Shown: positions 31,580-44,516 of the stretch, one piece after another | How the letters are laid out: each line of letters starts with the position of its first letter | How positions within the stretch are numbered: position 1 is the stretch's first letter | NCBI GenBank assembly: GCA_030268105.1 | Contig: BSDZ01000020.1 | Span: forward strand, 1,876,001 to 1,940,000 | Source of the DNA: Volvox africanus | Lineage: Eukaryota; Chlorophyta; Chlorophyceae; Chlamydomonadales; Volvocaceae | Direction of reading: 5' to 3' | DNA: 64,000 bases | The notes under the pieces: model-generated | The model's database searches: none | Told to the model about the DNA's origin: nothing | The model's input: only the letters and a program-made list of their open reading frames with translations | Program-made: the position numbers and the translations under genes

Positions 31580-32697
31580 CCAGGCAGCCGGCTAGCCAGC
31601 AGTGATGACCATGCTCGAGCATGCTCATAACAATTACCGGCCGCCGGTGAACGCCGTGCTTGGATCATTTTCAGCATAAAATGGTTAAGGGTTTGAGTAA
31701 CTTGACTACAAAGTATTCTCCACTTATGTCTTGAGGTAAAAGACCTACATATTCTCAAGCCTAAGCATGTTTTAACAACCTTGCTGCACGGCAATCATGC
31801 TTGAGCCTTCCTAATAAAGAGAACCAGTTTAACGTAATTTTTACTTTCTGAATGCATGGATGACCGGTTATTGGCATGATCCATGCGTAGTTTAGATAAC
31901 GTAACGATCATATCCGACCCTTGGAGAGCCTGAGCATGACTGTCGAACTGTCATGCATTATTGACGGCGTGACAATTCTGGTAAAAGAGCGGTTAGGAAA
32001 CGACAGTTCCGACACGACAGCTGCTGATTTGCGTGAATGACAGCTGGTCGTTGCTGGATCCAAGAGCCGTACGTTTCAAGTGATCTTTTGCTGTTACCTA
32101 AGGTGAAGACTTCCCATTGGAAGCGCTTCGCCTGGTCGATATAGACTGTTTGGAATTGAACCATTGTAACAATAACATACAGACTCTTACAGTAGTTCAT
32201 ATTCCGCACATCTGCCCAGGCCGCCAATAGATCAGCCTAATAAAGGTGCTATCAGGACTGATCACCCTGATTAGCTGCCAATAGGACACTGCGACGGAGT
32301 TTGGAGGAGTAGGTGACTGCGCGGTGCGACGCCCCATCACCGACAGAGCTAGGAACAGGTAGCGCAGTCTCGCCTCAGGGCCGGGCTGTGAGGCCAGTGT
32401 CTAGTGTAGTTGCCCGAGCTACAGCTAGCACACTGCTGCGCCAGCCTCACAAACTCCCACAAGTCCACACCCCCAGTGTCGTGGACGCAGCGATGCTGTT
32501 CACTGCACATGACAGAACAACATCCATATGGTGATATCCTCAGGCTTAAATACTGTTCTTTATTTGAGCACATAATAGGGATACTTTATATGCTCTATAT
32601 ATTTTATACCGAAAAAAGCACGACGTTTACCGGCGGCCGGTAATCGTTATGAGCATGCTCGAGCATGGTCATCACTGCTGGCTAGCCGGCTGCCTGG
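31580..32697. mobile_element. Non-autonomous DNA transposon with 82-bp terminal inverted repeats
   Basis: The left end CCAGGCAGCCGGCTAGCC and the right end GGCTAGCCGGCTGCCTGG are the starts of inverted repeats of about 82 bp with few mismatches (31580-31661 and 32616-32697). Each repeat contains the perfect palindrome CATGCTCGAGCATG and a CCGGCCGCCGG block. The 1.1-kb element has no long ORF, so it would depend on a transposase supplied elsewhere. The dinucleotide AT flanks both ends and might be the target duplication. Superfamily cannot be assigned. Confidence 0.85.
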
Positions 32698-33080
32698 ATA
32701 TGTGGAGGTTGAATGAGGTGCATTTTACCATAGGTAAATCCTATTATTTATTTATTATTATCAGTATATATATACCAGTATTTATTTCTTCTATGTCTTG
32801 ATAAACCCTTAACCCTATAAGTATAAAACTCATATAATATAATATTATAATATATTATATTATATATGTTTGAGACACAAATCAAAATATATTTATTTCA
32901 TTTTATATTTATGATATTGATTGCTGTAGGTGCTGACAGGGTGCTTCTGCGCCTTGAAATTGTGCTGGTGTGCGGACCGTACATGTACGATTACTATATT
33001 AACATAATTACTATCATTCGCCACCCTTAGGCTGGCGTGTGTTACAGTGAAGCCCGGGGTTCCATATTATAGAGCTTCTG
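32698..33080. other. AT-rich stretch with telomere-like trace
   Basis: Low-complexity AT DNA (TATTATAATATATTATATTATATA near 32840, not coding) and one TAAACCCTTAACCCTATAAG trace near 32801. No gene is seen. Confidence 0.5.
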
Positions 33081-34048
33081 ATGAGGGTTGAGCAAGAGAA
33101 GTACCGCTGCACATATACAATGACGCATGGCCTGATGGAGCGCCGGATAAAGATCTTGACATGCAAGGATATAAGTTTTGAGGAAAAGGGATCTGATTTG
33201 ATGCATCCTGGGTTAGTAAAAATCAGTAGCAAAAGAATAAATAACAGTTTTGCTAAAGATTATGTAGGTATCGGCGAGTTGGAAGAAGCGGGTTACTTAA
33301 CCTGGGGGCTGAAATGGCTGCGGCGAAACGGCTGCGAACCCCTCCAAACTGTCACACAGCGCCGTTGCCCCCTTCCCACCCCACCCCACCATCATGTCAC
33401 AACAGCACGAGCAACTGGCAATGTCGGCCTTGCTGCAGCACCAAGGACTGCCATCGCGGACGCCCTGATGGAAATGGCTGCGGTACCAATGCTACAGCCG
33501 GCACTTCGAACACTCCCGCTACCTGGCGACATCAACGTGGTGGCGACACCTGGCCGATACCCGCCGCCAAGATTGAGGACCTGCTGCTCACCAAAGCCGT
33601 CTACGCCCCGAGACACAAATTCTTCACCGGCCTTAACAGACCCGAGGAAGGCTACAAATCGCCGGCGGGTCGCACAGCACTCGATTTGCTCAAAACAGTA
33701 TGTCAGTCGGTTTGGCGTGAGCGAGCGCATTTGCACGGTGTTGCGGGTGAAGGCGCGGGTGCGCCGACAACAATGACGACATCGCAGCTGCAGGGGGCTT
33801 CATGGCCCGCTACTTCCGTTTCCATCCGCCGCCCATCAAGACAAGAAACGGATGGCGGCGATCCTCGGAGAGGTCAAAGGAATGGCGACTGGGCTGGACG
33901 TAATCCAGCTACGACATTATCAGTGGCGGCCGCCATCATTGATTCCGGTGTTTTCGATGTCGGCGGCCACAGCGGTAGTGCGGCAGCCCTTGCTGACAGC
34001 GGGACAGCAGTAGTGGCAGTAGCGTCAATTTTCACAAGACAGGAATAA
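33081..34048 (+). CDS. Unidentified ORF region
   Basis: Two overlapping plus-strand frames are open: 33081-33776 (231 codons) and 33314-34048 (244 codons). The region is more GC-rich than its surroundings. In the second frame the stretch AKIEDLLLTKAVYAPRHKF...GLNRPEEGY (about 33565-33660) looks most protein-like; elsewhere both frames are rich in Pro, Thr, Ala and Arg with no known domain. A third frame near 33800 gives GGFMARYFRFHPPP. This may be a decayed gene or transposon ORF with frameshifts, or chance open frames in GC-rich DNA. Confidence 0.25.
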
Positions 34049-35361
34049 CAATATGCACTGCTCTGGATCATGGGCTTTGGGTCATGAGCTGGGTGCATTA
34101 CGTTGGCTGCTGATGCTCGTCAAGTCATTGCGTGTCGTACTTCAGTCACTGAATTTTTTATTCTTTCTGGATGTTTTTCATTCGTTTTCATACCTGCTGT
34201 TGCCAGATCATTTGTGCATGCAATCGTATCTTTGTTTGCAATACCCACGTATACGTGCGTGTCATCTCTGCTTCAGGTCACGTTTTCTGTCCTGCAACGA
34301 AAATTAATTTAAATTTCTTGGCCACCAGTCAGGCTTAGACCAAACGAAATAGATACGGTGTACGGTGTACGGCAGGCAGGTAGAAAGATATCTTTTGTCA
34401 TCGAACATCTTCAGCAGCAGCGAATAGATGTTTATATGTGTTCGTGGGGCTTAGTCTCAAGCAAACGCACAATGTATATGTGTGTCAACGCGAATGTGAA
34501 TGCGAATGCGAATGTGAGTGTGAATGTGGGTAATGTCTTTGTTCGTACTGGCGATGGATTGTAGATTGCTCGAGGGTCATCATGACGGCCTCTGGCTGGG
34601 CACATGAACATTACAGCATCATTATGTAAGCTTCGTCATCACTGATAGATGCATGCATGCATGTACCATGCTCGCATGGTATATCAACCTTGAATTGTAT
34701 ACATCAATGTGAAGTGAATGCGTACTTGCGTAGTTGCGGAAATGTTCAAAACAGTTTTATTCTATGTTGTTGTACTTCAGCTTAGTTGCAGTTAGTCCTT
34801 CTCTCGTCCATCCATCTGGTTGATCTGTCCCCGGTCTCCGTCGATCAGCTAGCTAGCTAGCTAGCCAGTAGCAGCAGTGCGGTCTGTCCATCTTAGGGTA
34901 GCATGTACTTATGCATCTCGTATGTTGGCATGTTTGCTTGGTTGGCCGCTATGCATGCATGCATCTGTAAATCATGAGTGCCCGATACTTCTTAGATCAG
35001 CTCCTTATGTTCTTCTTGATGTTGAGCACCTGCTCGCTACCTGTACACATGTACGACGGACCGAAATTATTCATTTGAGTAAAATCAGTCGTATTAAAGA
35101 TGCATGGAGCTTGCTTGTAACAACACACTTACATAAATTCACACCAAAAAGATGGTGCTTTTAATTGATCAAATCGGTATGTACATATATACACATATAA
35201 TAATAGCTCTATGTGTTTTTGTATGATACTTGGACCTATTCATCGTAAGTTAACCAGTGATACTATAAATGTTGGCTTTTGTTTTATGATCCTCGCTCGT
35301 ACTCCCGCAAACGTATGCACAACTCACACTTACTAACTTCCGGCTGATCTCTGATGACAGG
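34049..35361. other. Non-coding stretch with simple repeats
   Basis: It contains a short GCGAAT/GTGAAT hexamer array (about 34490-34530), an AGCT tetranucleotide run (34848-34865) and GCATGCAT runs. No gene is seen. It lies just inside the right arm of the inverted repeat and has no counterpart on the left side. Confidence 0.5.
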
Positions 35362-35748
35362 CCCTCGGCACGTTTCCTTAACTGCATTTCAAAGCCAACA
35401 TTCCGGCGCCGAATTCACCACAAGATAGCGGCTGCTAGTGGTAGCGGCAGTAACGCCACTGCTGCCATCACGAGCCTCGACGGCCACCGCCGTTCACTCA
35501 TCATGCCGACGTACACTTTGGACTTGCCGATAAACTTGCCACATACGTGCACGTTTCATTCGGGGACTTGCGTGAGGACCGGGGAGTTCGCGGTCATTGA
35601 GTGCTCAAGAAAGAGAAAGGATGAGCAGGAGGGGGAGAGGAGGGGAGAGAGGAGGGGAGAGAGGTGGGGAGAGAGGAGGGGAGAGAGGAGGGGAGAGAGG
35701 AGGGGGAGAGACGAGGCGGAAGAACGGATGTGTAATGATCGGGTTTGA
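35362..35748 (+). CDS. Possible exon crossing the inner edge of the right arm
   Basis: After a possible acceptor (GATGACAG at 35353-35360) an open frame reads PSARFLNCISKPTFRRR, continues through MPTYTLDLP and TCTFHSGTC, then enters a Glu-Arg-Gly repeat encoded by the minisatellite and stops at 35748. Only the part after 35431 exists in the left arm, so the left copy would be cut by the Gypsy insertion. No domain is recognised and the repeat-encoded end makes it doubtful. Confidence 0.2.
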   Translation, partial: PSARFLNCISKPTFRRRIHHKIAAASGSGSNATAAITSLDGHRRSLIMPTYTLDLPINLPHTCTFHSGTCVRTGEFAVIECSRKRKDEQEGERRGERRGERWGERRGERRGERRGRDEAEERMCNDRV

Positions 35749-38700
35749 ACTACCATACCTAAACACGGGTTTTACCCTATTTGTATGAAGATCTCTCCTT
35801 CTCTGCGGAGACTCTCTCCACGCTAGGACTGCGGAGACTCTCTCCACGCTAGGGCTGCGGAGACAAGCTTTGCGTACTCGCATAGAGGGAGGGATAAGGA
35901 AGTAGGGAATGGTCGTATATATGTCTTAGGATGTTACATTCTGGGCGACTTGCCCTGCAAGGACAAGCACCGGAGATCCTGACCACCGGGCCGAACCATA
36001 TGTATGTATGTAGATATATAGATGCCGTTGCTGACGCACGGATTAATAATCTTATTCAGTATATATCACATATAGATCACATATGTACATATTTGTAAAA
36101 TATTCGCACATTCATACACGAATATTCGAGTCCATGGCATACTTTGGCTTCTTAAAAATTAGATAGATAGGTAGATAGATGGATAGTAGCGCATATACGT
36201 AATACAAACTGCACGGTGATGAAAACGTCAGCAAGCACGATACATCACCGTGTGCCCACCCTGCACTGTTAATTGGCACGCTGCTGTACTGCCGTACAAT
36301 GCGTTCCCTGCATGCAGCCGCTGCCGCCGATACCTCCTCCGCCTCCGCCTCCGCCTCCGCCTCCGCCTCCGCCTCCGCCTCCGCCTCCGCCTCCGCCTCC
36401 GGCTCATCCTCGTGAAGGGTGGTGTAAGTGGTGATGGCAATCCTGGATGGAAAGAGCGAAGGGGGCAGACAGATAGATCGATAGATAGGTTGATAGATAG
36501 CTAGATGCTTTTGAACACGTTACAAAAGTCCCCGACGATATAGAAACGAACTGCTTCAGTCTGAGGAAACAGAAACTGTGTATGTCTTTTGAATGAATAT
36601 CGTATTCTTGCTTATTAATTGTCCGCCGACCAGTCATACAGTCAACTCTTTGCGCGTGCGGAGCTCAGCCTCTGCGCAACCGTGTTCCCAGGTGGAGTCC
36701 CCTCCGAACCGACCTGGGCAATGCCCTACTTTGGCTTCGGAGCCAAAGGCGGCAACAAAGGGCACTCCCTCGTGGGATGTACCATCACAAATCCCTTTCT
36801 TTTCTTTTTTTCTCTCTTTCTGGTACATATCACACCAGATCCCCAATCCGCAAGTGTGATACACCCTAACAAGCATATCACCGATATTCACACGCAGTAT
36901 ATTACCAATATCAACCTTCCCGGCATTTATGCAGTGTGATAGGCCGAATATCAATATTTGGTTGCGGAGCTTAACCGCCATGGTCGTACCTGATGGTCAT
37001 ACCTCAGACCATCACACGTATACCTTCATAACCATGGTGCAGATATCAATATTAATTAATGTGGGTGTAAGCGCAATCATATATAATACTTCCAAGATGC
37101 ATACGCAAACTTGCCTTCTCACAGTAACCGCACCTCGAGTCGCACTTCTCACACTTATGCATCAATCACGCAAGCTTTGATGATATAATATAGCAAATAT
37201 TATTACTTATTCAATTCAGCCAATTATTACTAATCAACTACGTATGCCGGCTTGGTCCGTGCATCGTCAGGTATCGCAAAATTGGTTCGCGTATTTATCA
37301 ATTCAGGATTATGCAGATATATAAATAAATATATATATTTTTTGATTATAAATATATATTTATGTATTTAATGTATTATATATTTATATAATGCATTAAA
37401 TTAAGGATCAGCAGTCGTCTTGTCAGGTCGCATCGACCGCCGCATCGACAATAAATGAGTCGTAATACAACGGCAGCTGTGTGGCTTGGCGGACTATTCG
37501 TCCATAAATTGGCACTGTGGTTGAGCCTCCATCAGGCAGTCTCCAGCCCAAACGCTTGATGATCATTGCCATCACTGTTTTGTCACGACCAATGATGTCA
37601 TCGTGCATGATTACCCCAACCTTTGATTAACCCACCCCTTCCGGCTTTAAGCACGCCAGCAGCAACCCTTCGTTCTTTCTTGATATATCAAGCAAACCTC
37701 TCGGTAAAACATGTATACTTGTTTTCATGTATGCACAGCTTATCAACTGTCTTAAAGTGAATTTGTAAATTTGGATAACCCAACCCAGGGGATATAACCT
37801 CTGACCCGACTTAACCCGAACCAGGAGCCAATAATAACATTCTTACATAAAATTCACAAAAAGTCTTGGATTGGTGTAATTGCCTCCTCGGAATGATTAT
37901 TGAAGATAAGCGTTAGGTAGGTGGCTAATCCCCGAGTTGTGGGAACGAAAACGCTGGTGCTGGTAGCCAGCAGCAGACTATTTGGATACCTACATTCTTG
38001 CTAGATGGCTTGGCTAGGTGGTTTAGCTAGGTAGGCGGCCTACCTAAATATCTAACCAGGATACATATCTTCTCCCCTACCTCTTGCATTCCCTTTAATC
38101 ATCAACCCCCTGACCAAGCCAGCCATATACACACACACATACACACATGGTGCTTCTCCTTTCAGAGCAAGTACTCTCCAAAAGTGTTACAGTAGTAATC
38201 GTACATTTATGGAACACACACCAGCACCAATACTACATTGTTATCAAGAAAGTTCGCCCGGGTTCATATACCCTCACCTACAGTATGGTGAGGGCGGGTC
38301 AGACTGGTCGGTGGGTTGGGGGCCCGTCACTAGGCCGTAAGGAATCGAATCTGTCTGACTACATACTAGGGAGGCGGCAGGCCCTTGGAATATACGATGC
38401 TAGGCCGCACCCTATGTGAGGGGAATGACTTGTTGCATCCTGGGGTATCTAATTAGATACCTTATAAGGCTAATGTTAAGGATGTGAGGAAAACTGGACA
38501 TCATCTCATAGGGCCCAAACAGTTTGGCGGATATTCACACAGAGATACAACACCCTGTCAGCACCTCGAGAGGCCTTTACGGTTCTCAACTACTACATCC
38601 CCATCCGTTCACCCAAATCAACTTCAACATTTGCTAGATTCTGCCATCATGACTATCAGCAGTCAGCAGAATCTTGCGGGTCAACGGCACATCCCACTCT

Positions 38701-39029
38701 TTGTAGTATGTATCCCAGAGTTTATTAGGAACAGAGATACAACACTCGCTCTTGTCCCAGGCAGCTCGTAATAAGCAGCCACCATAATCACGTCCTACAT
38801 ACACAACCGATCCATTGACCGAGTAGCTAGGGGCTGCCTGCTAACTCATCACCGTTCTAATGTTAGAGGGGTGTGTTAGGGGTTTAGGGTTTAGGGGTTT
38901 AGTAAGATTTTTGTAGCATGCAGTTTTAAGGTATGTGTGAGTAGGAGACAAGTTTTGAACCCTGAGACTTCAGAAGGCATACATGGCACCATCTATAAAT
39001 ATTATGTATGAACTATTCTTCATTCATCA

Positions 39030-39466
39030 TCATGGACTCCACAGCCATGCCATCCCTGCGCATATTGCAAAACTTGTGGCAAGACGCCAAATAGAGAGTG
39101 GCCAATTGGTGGACGAGGAACCTGCATCGGCCGATACACGAGTGATGAGGGACGCCACCAACACAACAAAGAAAAGTGTCAGTAGTTTTGTAGTTACGTC
39201 AGGGCTGGCAGTGTGACGTGTTGCTTGGGTGGTTGTAGGTTTTAGGTAAATATTAGTGTACGGCATTCTTCGACCATACACTAACAATATAAATGCACGG
39301 CATAACCGTCGATGAGGAGGCTAGAACATTTTAAAACATGGCATAGTGCAATTAAGACGACACTTATCCCACATCTACATATATAGGGTTATAGGGTTAT
39401 AGGGTTTATTCCCCTAAACCGTAAAACCATATGTAACCCCAAACCCTAAACTCTAAACCCAAACCC

Positions 39467-39498
<32 letters not shown>

Positions 39499-42422
39499 TT
39501 GCGTTTAGGGTTAAGGGTTTGGGGCTTTGGGGTTTTGGGTCATATATATATATATATGCCTAAAGGTGGACAATTCACCTCGTGGCGGCGGTGATGGCGG
39601 CAGTGATGGGGATGGAAATGGCGGTGATGGCGGTGGCGGTGATGGCTGTCGCGTTGATGGCGTTGATGGTGATGGCGATGGCGGTGATGGTGATGGTGGT
39701 GGCGGTGACGGTGGTGGCGGTGATGGCGGTGATGGTGATGGCGGTGGCGGTGATGGCGGTGGCAGTGATGGCGGTGGCGGTGACGGTGGTGGCGGTGATG
39801 GTGGCGGTGATGGTGGTGGCGGTGATGGTGGCGGTGATGGTGGTGGCGGTGATGGTGGCGGTGATGGTGGTGGCGGTGATGGTGGCGGTGATGGTGGTGG
39901 TGGCGGTGATGGTGGTGGTGGCAGGCCTGGGAACCAAAAACAGTGACGGAGATGTATGCAGAAACTTTCTGATTGGTGATGAAAGCAGTAATATGAAGTG
40001 CCACATAGGTGTATAATATATAATTTATTATGGTTTACCTGTTGCTTCATTCCGGTGCACTGACAATTTCTTAGTGATGGCAGGTTTACTCTTTAATTTA
40101 TCAAACGTCCTTTCATTGATTTCTTGGCGGTACAAAAAATAATATTCACTTTTAAACTAGCCGTGCGTATAGCCTGATTGGTAAGGGTAGCAGTTCACCA
40201 CCCACCTACAGATGACCAATAAACCAGTTGATTACCACTGTTTTCAGCTACAAGCTGAAGGCTTCCGTCATTCAGCAGCAGCGCGGTATAGGGCCCCACG
40301 GGCTTGGACGCTGTTGGCACATCCGTCGTCCACACCGGCGTGACAGTTCCGCTCAAAGAGCAGGACACCACCAAATTCGCGTCGTAGCTCTGCATTTATA
40401 AAACAACAAAATATATAATTAGTTATTAGGGTGCAGCAGCAGCAGTGCGTCCTCCATTTGCTTGAAAACCCCGTTGCGTGGGTGCCATCTCTTGCTGAAC
40501 TAATTGTCATATCTCTCTCTCTCTCTCTCTCCATCTACCTTCGATAGTGGATGTAATACATGTATAGCTAGTGAATGATTGGTTGCAAGTATGTGCCCAA
40601 AGAGGGCTTGATAAAATTATACAATGCGCATGCATATGCAGCAGAGGGAGCATGTGCAGCATTTCTATGAACTGAAATTTGGTCATCTGCTGCTGTCTTA
40701 GGGTTTACACGCTGCCTTATTACGAGTTATTTTACAATAAGTGTACTCGTTGTATATTTACCAAAAAATCACTAATCAACGCTTGCATGGCGTTTTTGAG
40801 ATTTGCTGTTTTTGGTCATTACTATGCATAGCATTATTATTAACATTCAGTTATTACTCATCATGCATATACTGCCTCTAATTATTAATCCATCCAGCTG
40901 TGACAGATTATGTCAATATTCATTGATATTCCTAAAGGCACTCTATCCTAAAAATACCAAATATCATAAAGGCGCTTACCGTACAGCGGTACATAATACA
41001 TACCGTACATCAGTACATCATACAGTACATGGCTACGGCTATGGCTGTAATACTCCGTACACGGATATCCGTATATGTCCAGATCTTTATAGATAAGTGT
41101 CTATAGGAATCCTCTATTGCTGGGGCTTATCGGAGAGTACAACACTTCTACAATCTGCACCTTGTCGAACTGGAAGTGACTATTTATCCCCAAGGGAAGA
41201 CCTCGGTGTTTATCAACACCTCCGTTTCGGGTTCTGGTTGTTTCTCTTCCAAGTCGCCAGGTAGGCTGTTACTTCGGCCAGCTAGCAACCCATCAAGCAG
41301 CTAGACAGGGTTAGATTTAAATTGAAATAAGTTGTTATCATCACTTCGAAATTTTACATTCTTAAGTATTCTTATTCTTATTATGTTGATTTTTTAAATT
41401 TTATGTCCAGATCAGTGTATGTAATAAGCCATGCATGCGTCACAGTACCTGTTGAAGTGCGTGATGCATGATTATGATGAAATGCCCCTGGAGTTGTGTG
41501 TGGGATAGGGGGGTACAGCTTGATCCGTGGCCACTAACCTGGCAGTCCCTACCTTTCCCGGTGTTTCGGGGCACCCTCATCCAGTCTCCCATGCCGACTT
41601 CTCCGAAATCAGTGGTTTTCCCAGGTTCAGCCCCCACCACCAGCATCCAGCGGAATCTGCCGAATGAACTAAGGCGTCAACTCCGCTCCTGGTCAGCTCG
41701 CAGGTCACTATAATCAGGTCCTTCACCGTCCATCGACATGGGGGCACCCTGCCCTGGAGTTATATATAATATAACATATATTGTGCATTTATTGCACATA
41801 CATATTTGTACACCTGCAGCATTGCCTTGTAAGGAGTAGAACAGCCTGGCGGGTAGGTGACGAGCCGGCTAACGGCCCACGGAATTTCACCAGTAGATAT
41901 GCGTAGAATGGAAAGGTAGCCGCTATTTGTCATCAGGAGTGCGTACATGGAATACTCTGAATACACATAATCCCCAATACCCATGGGTACATCCTGGGAC
42001 CAACGCCCTGCCGGGCGGGATGCATGGAGGATTATTGCATGTTATCATTATAACCAAACGAGAGGCATGTAGCACACATACAATGTAATACAATATAATT
42101 AGCAGCTATTTACCAGACAGGAGCGAGTGTAGATGGCCGTCTATATATCTACTGGGTACATACACACTTTAAGTGTTACCGCAGTACTGTATGTGGGCGA
42201 CTACTTGCCCTGAAAGGACTGGGTACATACTAATGGTTTACGTAGTAATTTGCTTTTCCAGAGTGCCACCATGCATAACATAATATATAATTATGCATTT
42301 ATTGTTGATAGATGGAGGTATAAGTCATGCATACTTGGCGGCTGGATGACATGCATGGAGACAAGCAAGACATTACAAGCAGCAATTATATTTCCACTCG
42401 CAGCGGCTGCGTGCTGGTCCAT
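39030..42422 (-). CDS. Bulb-type lectin with (SP)n stalk, right-arm copy
   Basis: Exons mirror the left copy: 42335-42422, 41814-42007, 40206-40389, 39579-39926 and 39030-39121, all GT-AG, same phases, 301 residues. Exons 1, 3, 4 and 5 give the same peptide as the left copy. Exon 2 does not: in 41880-42005 seventeen codons differ, turning GNDGDLTI at the first sugar-site motif into TNSGYLSI and LSLYALLL into YSMYALLM. Hydrophobic-core positions (Tyr, Ala-Leu-Leu, Trp-Ala-Val) are kept. No stop or frameshift arises, so the product should fold but bind differently. Function is inferred as for the left copy. Confidence 0.65.
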
Positions 42423-42915
42423 CAGCAACTAGTACGTAAACATATACGTACGCCTTCCCTCCCTCTCTCCATATATTGTCTATCTTTTATTTCTTTGTTT
42501 ATTTATATGCAGAATCGATCCAACATATATTTATGAACGTTTGTTACACTGTGGGCGACTTGCCCTTAGAGGACAAGCACCGGGGCCCTGACCGGGCCGA
42601 ACCACAGCCCAGGGGGGAACACATGGCTTAGTCAGTTCATCCTGCCGTGCACTCCTCGCCTCGCTCGAGCCAACTAGGGGCACGCAGGACTCATGAGCCT
42701 CAAGTCTAGCTACTCAAAAGAACAAAGTCTCAGCAAACCTCACGAGCTCCTAGACGGAGGGGGCAAGCGAGCTACCCCTATCAATAAGCAAAAATATACA
42801 TATCTATATGTCTATCACATTTATTATCTATAGATAAGATCTATATACTACAAATATGTGTGTGTGTGTGTCTGAGTGTGCAGCAAGCAACAGGCAAGCA
42901 AACAGCAGCAGGCAC

Positions 42916-43151
42916 TGTTATAAGTTGGGATCGATAGCGATCCGCTTTAGCAACAATCGTGTCGCTGTAGCTGTATCCGGCGGTACGCTATCGTCCCGCA
43001 TTCGTCCAATCTGTAGTGCTATACGAGCGAGTATTTGTGCCAACTCCGGAGCGAACAATTAAGTCTTCTTATAACTATCAGATACTATGTAACGAATACT
43101 TTCCCGTAACAACGTGAGGCTTCCTTATGTCTGGTAGTCTACATCTCAACA
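42916..43151 (+). repeat. Copia-2 LTR, right-arm copy
   Basis: Mirror of 41-276. The ORF 42856-43062 across it is not a gene. Confidence 0.7.
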
Positions 43152-43191
43152 GGCGCTCCGCAAGCAGCAGATAGGAACAGATAGACGGACA

Positions 43192-44516
43192 GACCACATA
43201 CAACATAGGTAAACACACACACATATATATATATATAATCAAATACATTATTCTTGGACAATATGAAAGATGAGATTATAGACAATGATTCCGACTGAAG
43301 CTGAGGTGACGGTTATTACCGCCTCAGCACGCATATATACAGCGGGATCAATATGTCATCTTTGCTTGTATGATATGATGCGACTGGTATGAGTGCGGCT
43401 AGCATAGCTATGTCGATGAATTAACGCACGAGCTGATTGCATGTATGCATCCCACACATCCCTGCCAACCATTATTGGCAGGGCTAGTTATGGGCTTATT
43501 TACTCTGGTTAAATCTAATTTAACCCCTATTAGGTCCGATTGAATGCCCTGTCGGGCCTACTTAGCCCAGCTAGTATGTAGTTGGAAGGGCATCCGGCAC
43601 ACCCCAGCCAGCAGCCATCCATGCATCCCCAAAATATTGAGATTTACATAACGTTCCAGATCAATCTATTTGCATCTTCCTTGGGTATGACCTGCATGTC
43701 CAGGCACTTACCAGGGGCGGAATTGACCGCTGATGGTGGTAGATAGGTAGGTGAAAATCGATCCAGCAGCAGCAGTAGTGTATTCATTGGTCACCAGGCA
43801 TGGAGGGCATCATCAGGCATGAAGGAAGAAATAATCAAGCAAGGCAGATGATTCATTCGGTTCGTTAGTGTGATTCAATGAGTTTGCTAGCTGATTCAAT
43901 GCGAGGACGACCACGCGCGTAGCAGGTACGTGTACGTATGTGTGGCGCGCGCGGCTGTTGACAATGCAGATGATGATAATGCTCAACGAATACATACACA
44001 AATGATGTATATAGCTCATCTTGTAAACGCGGCAGAAATATACACGGCATCATTACGTACATGCTGAAAGGCTGCGGCCCTTATTCTTGGCGGGATGGGA
44101 TACGGCGGTAGATCCCATCGCTTGGATGACAGCAGAAGCAACAGCTTCAGCACTACCGTCGTCCTCCTGAGGGCGCAGCGTCCGTTTCATACCTTTATTC
44201 TATCATCGGCATCGATTTCTTGCTTTGTTCGACAGGTTATTACCCTATTTACTATTAATGTACGCAAATCGATAGTGATAAAGGCACACAGCAGGATCAA
44301 TCGTCATCCATTATTATATGTGATGACGCGAGCGATACGTAATCAGATGTAATAAGAATACAATAACTAACCAACAAAACATCATAGTCAACACCAACGA
44401 ACTTTACTCGGTTTATTATTTAACCGGCACGCACTGTAGTATCCTGATAATGATTAGGATGTCTAATCCTGACGTTAACTCGCGAGCTCTTTCATAGAGC
44501 TTGGTACCACATTCAC
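43192..44516. repeat. Module X/Y, inverted copy next to the right arm
   Basis: In reverse complement 43192-44190 matches 27201-28195 (and 46909-47900), and 44385-44516 belongs to module Y. Because it continues the homology of the right arm outward, the left arm probably continues similarly beyond the window. Confidence 0.8.
43712..44190 (-). CDS. Candidate gene X, copy with start codon
   Basis: On the minus strand ATG at 44190 opens MKRTLRPQEDDGSAEAVAS... to a GTACGT donor, exon 44061-44190 (phase 1). An 18-nt microexon at 43712-43729 (CAG acceptor, GTAAGT donor) is in phase. This is the only one of three copies with an intact start, since the other two have a Copia LTR there. The protein is unidentified and further exons are not found; beyond 43192 the module joins the Copia LTR of the right arm, so the gene is probably incomplete. 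The microexon differs from the other copies at five bases, all at codon positions 1-2. Confidence 0.35.

Larger units (their letters stand above)
35431..43191. repeat. Right arm of large inverted repeat
   Basis: Reverse complement of 1-7718. Relative to the left arm it has a 36-bp longer (CCGCCT)n tract (about 36336-36402) and small changes. Its inner end continues into CGCTATCTTGTGG, whereas the left arm runs into a Gypsy LTR at the same base. Mirrored features not listed separately include the minisatellite (35628-35714), the small ORF (37423-37608), the telomere-like repeats (about 38874-38900 and 39375-39539) and the dispersed repeat (about 42546-42762). Confidence 0.95.

Noticed and set aside
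31580..32697. LTR element or solo LTR interpretation of the inverted-terminus element
   Set aside because: Ends are long inverted repeats starting CCAGG, not TG...CA, and no 5-bp duplication is present.
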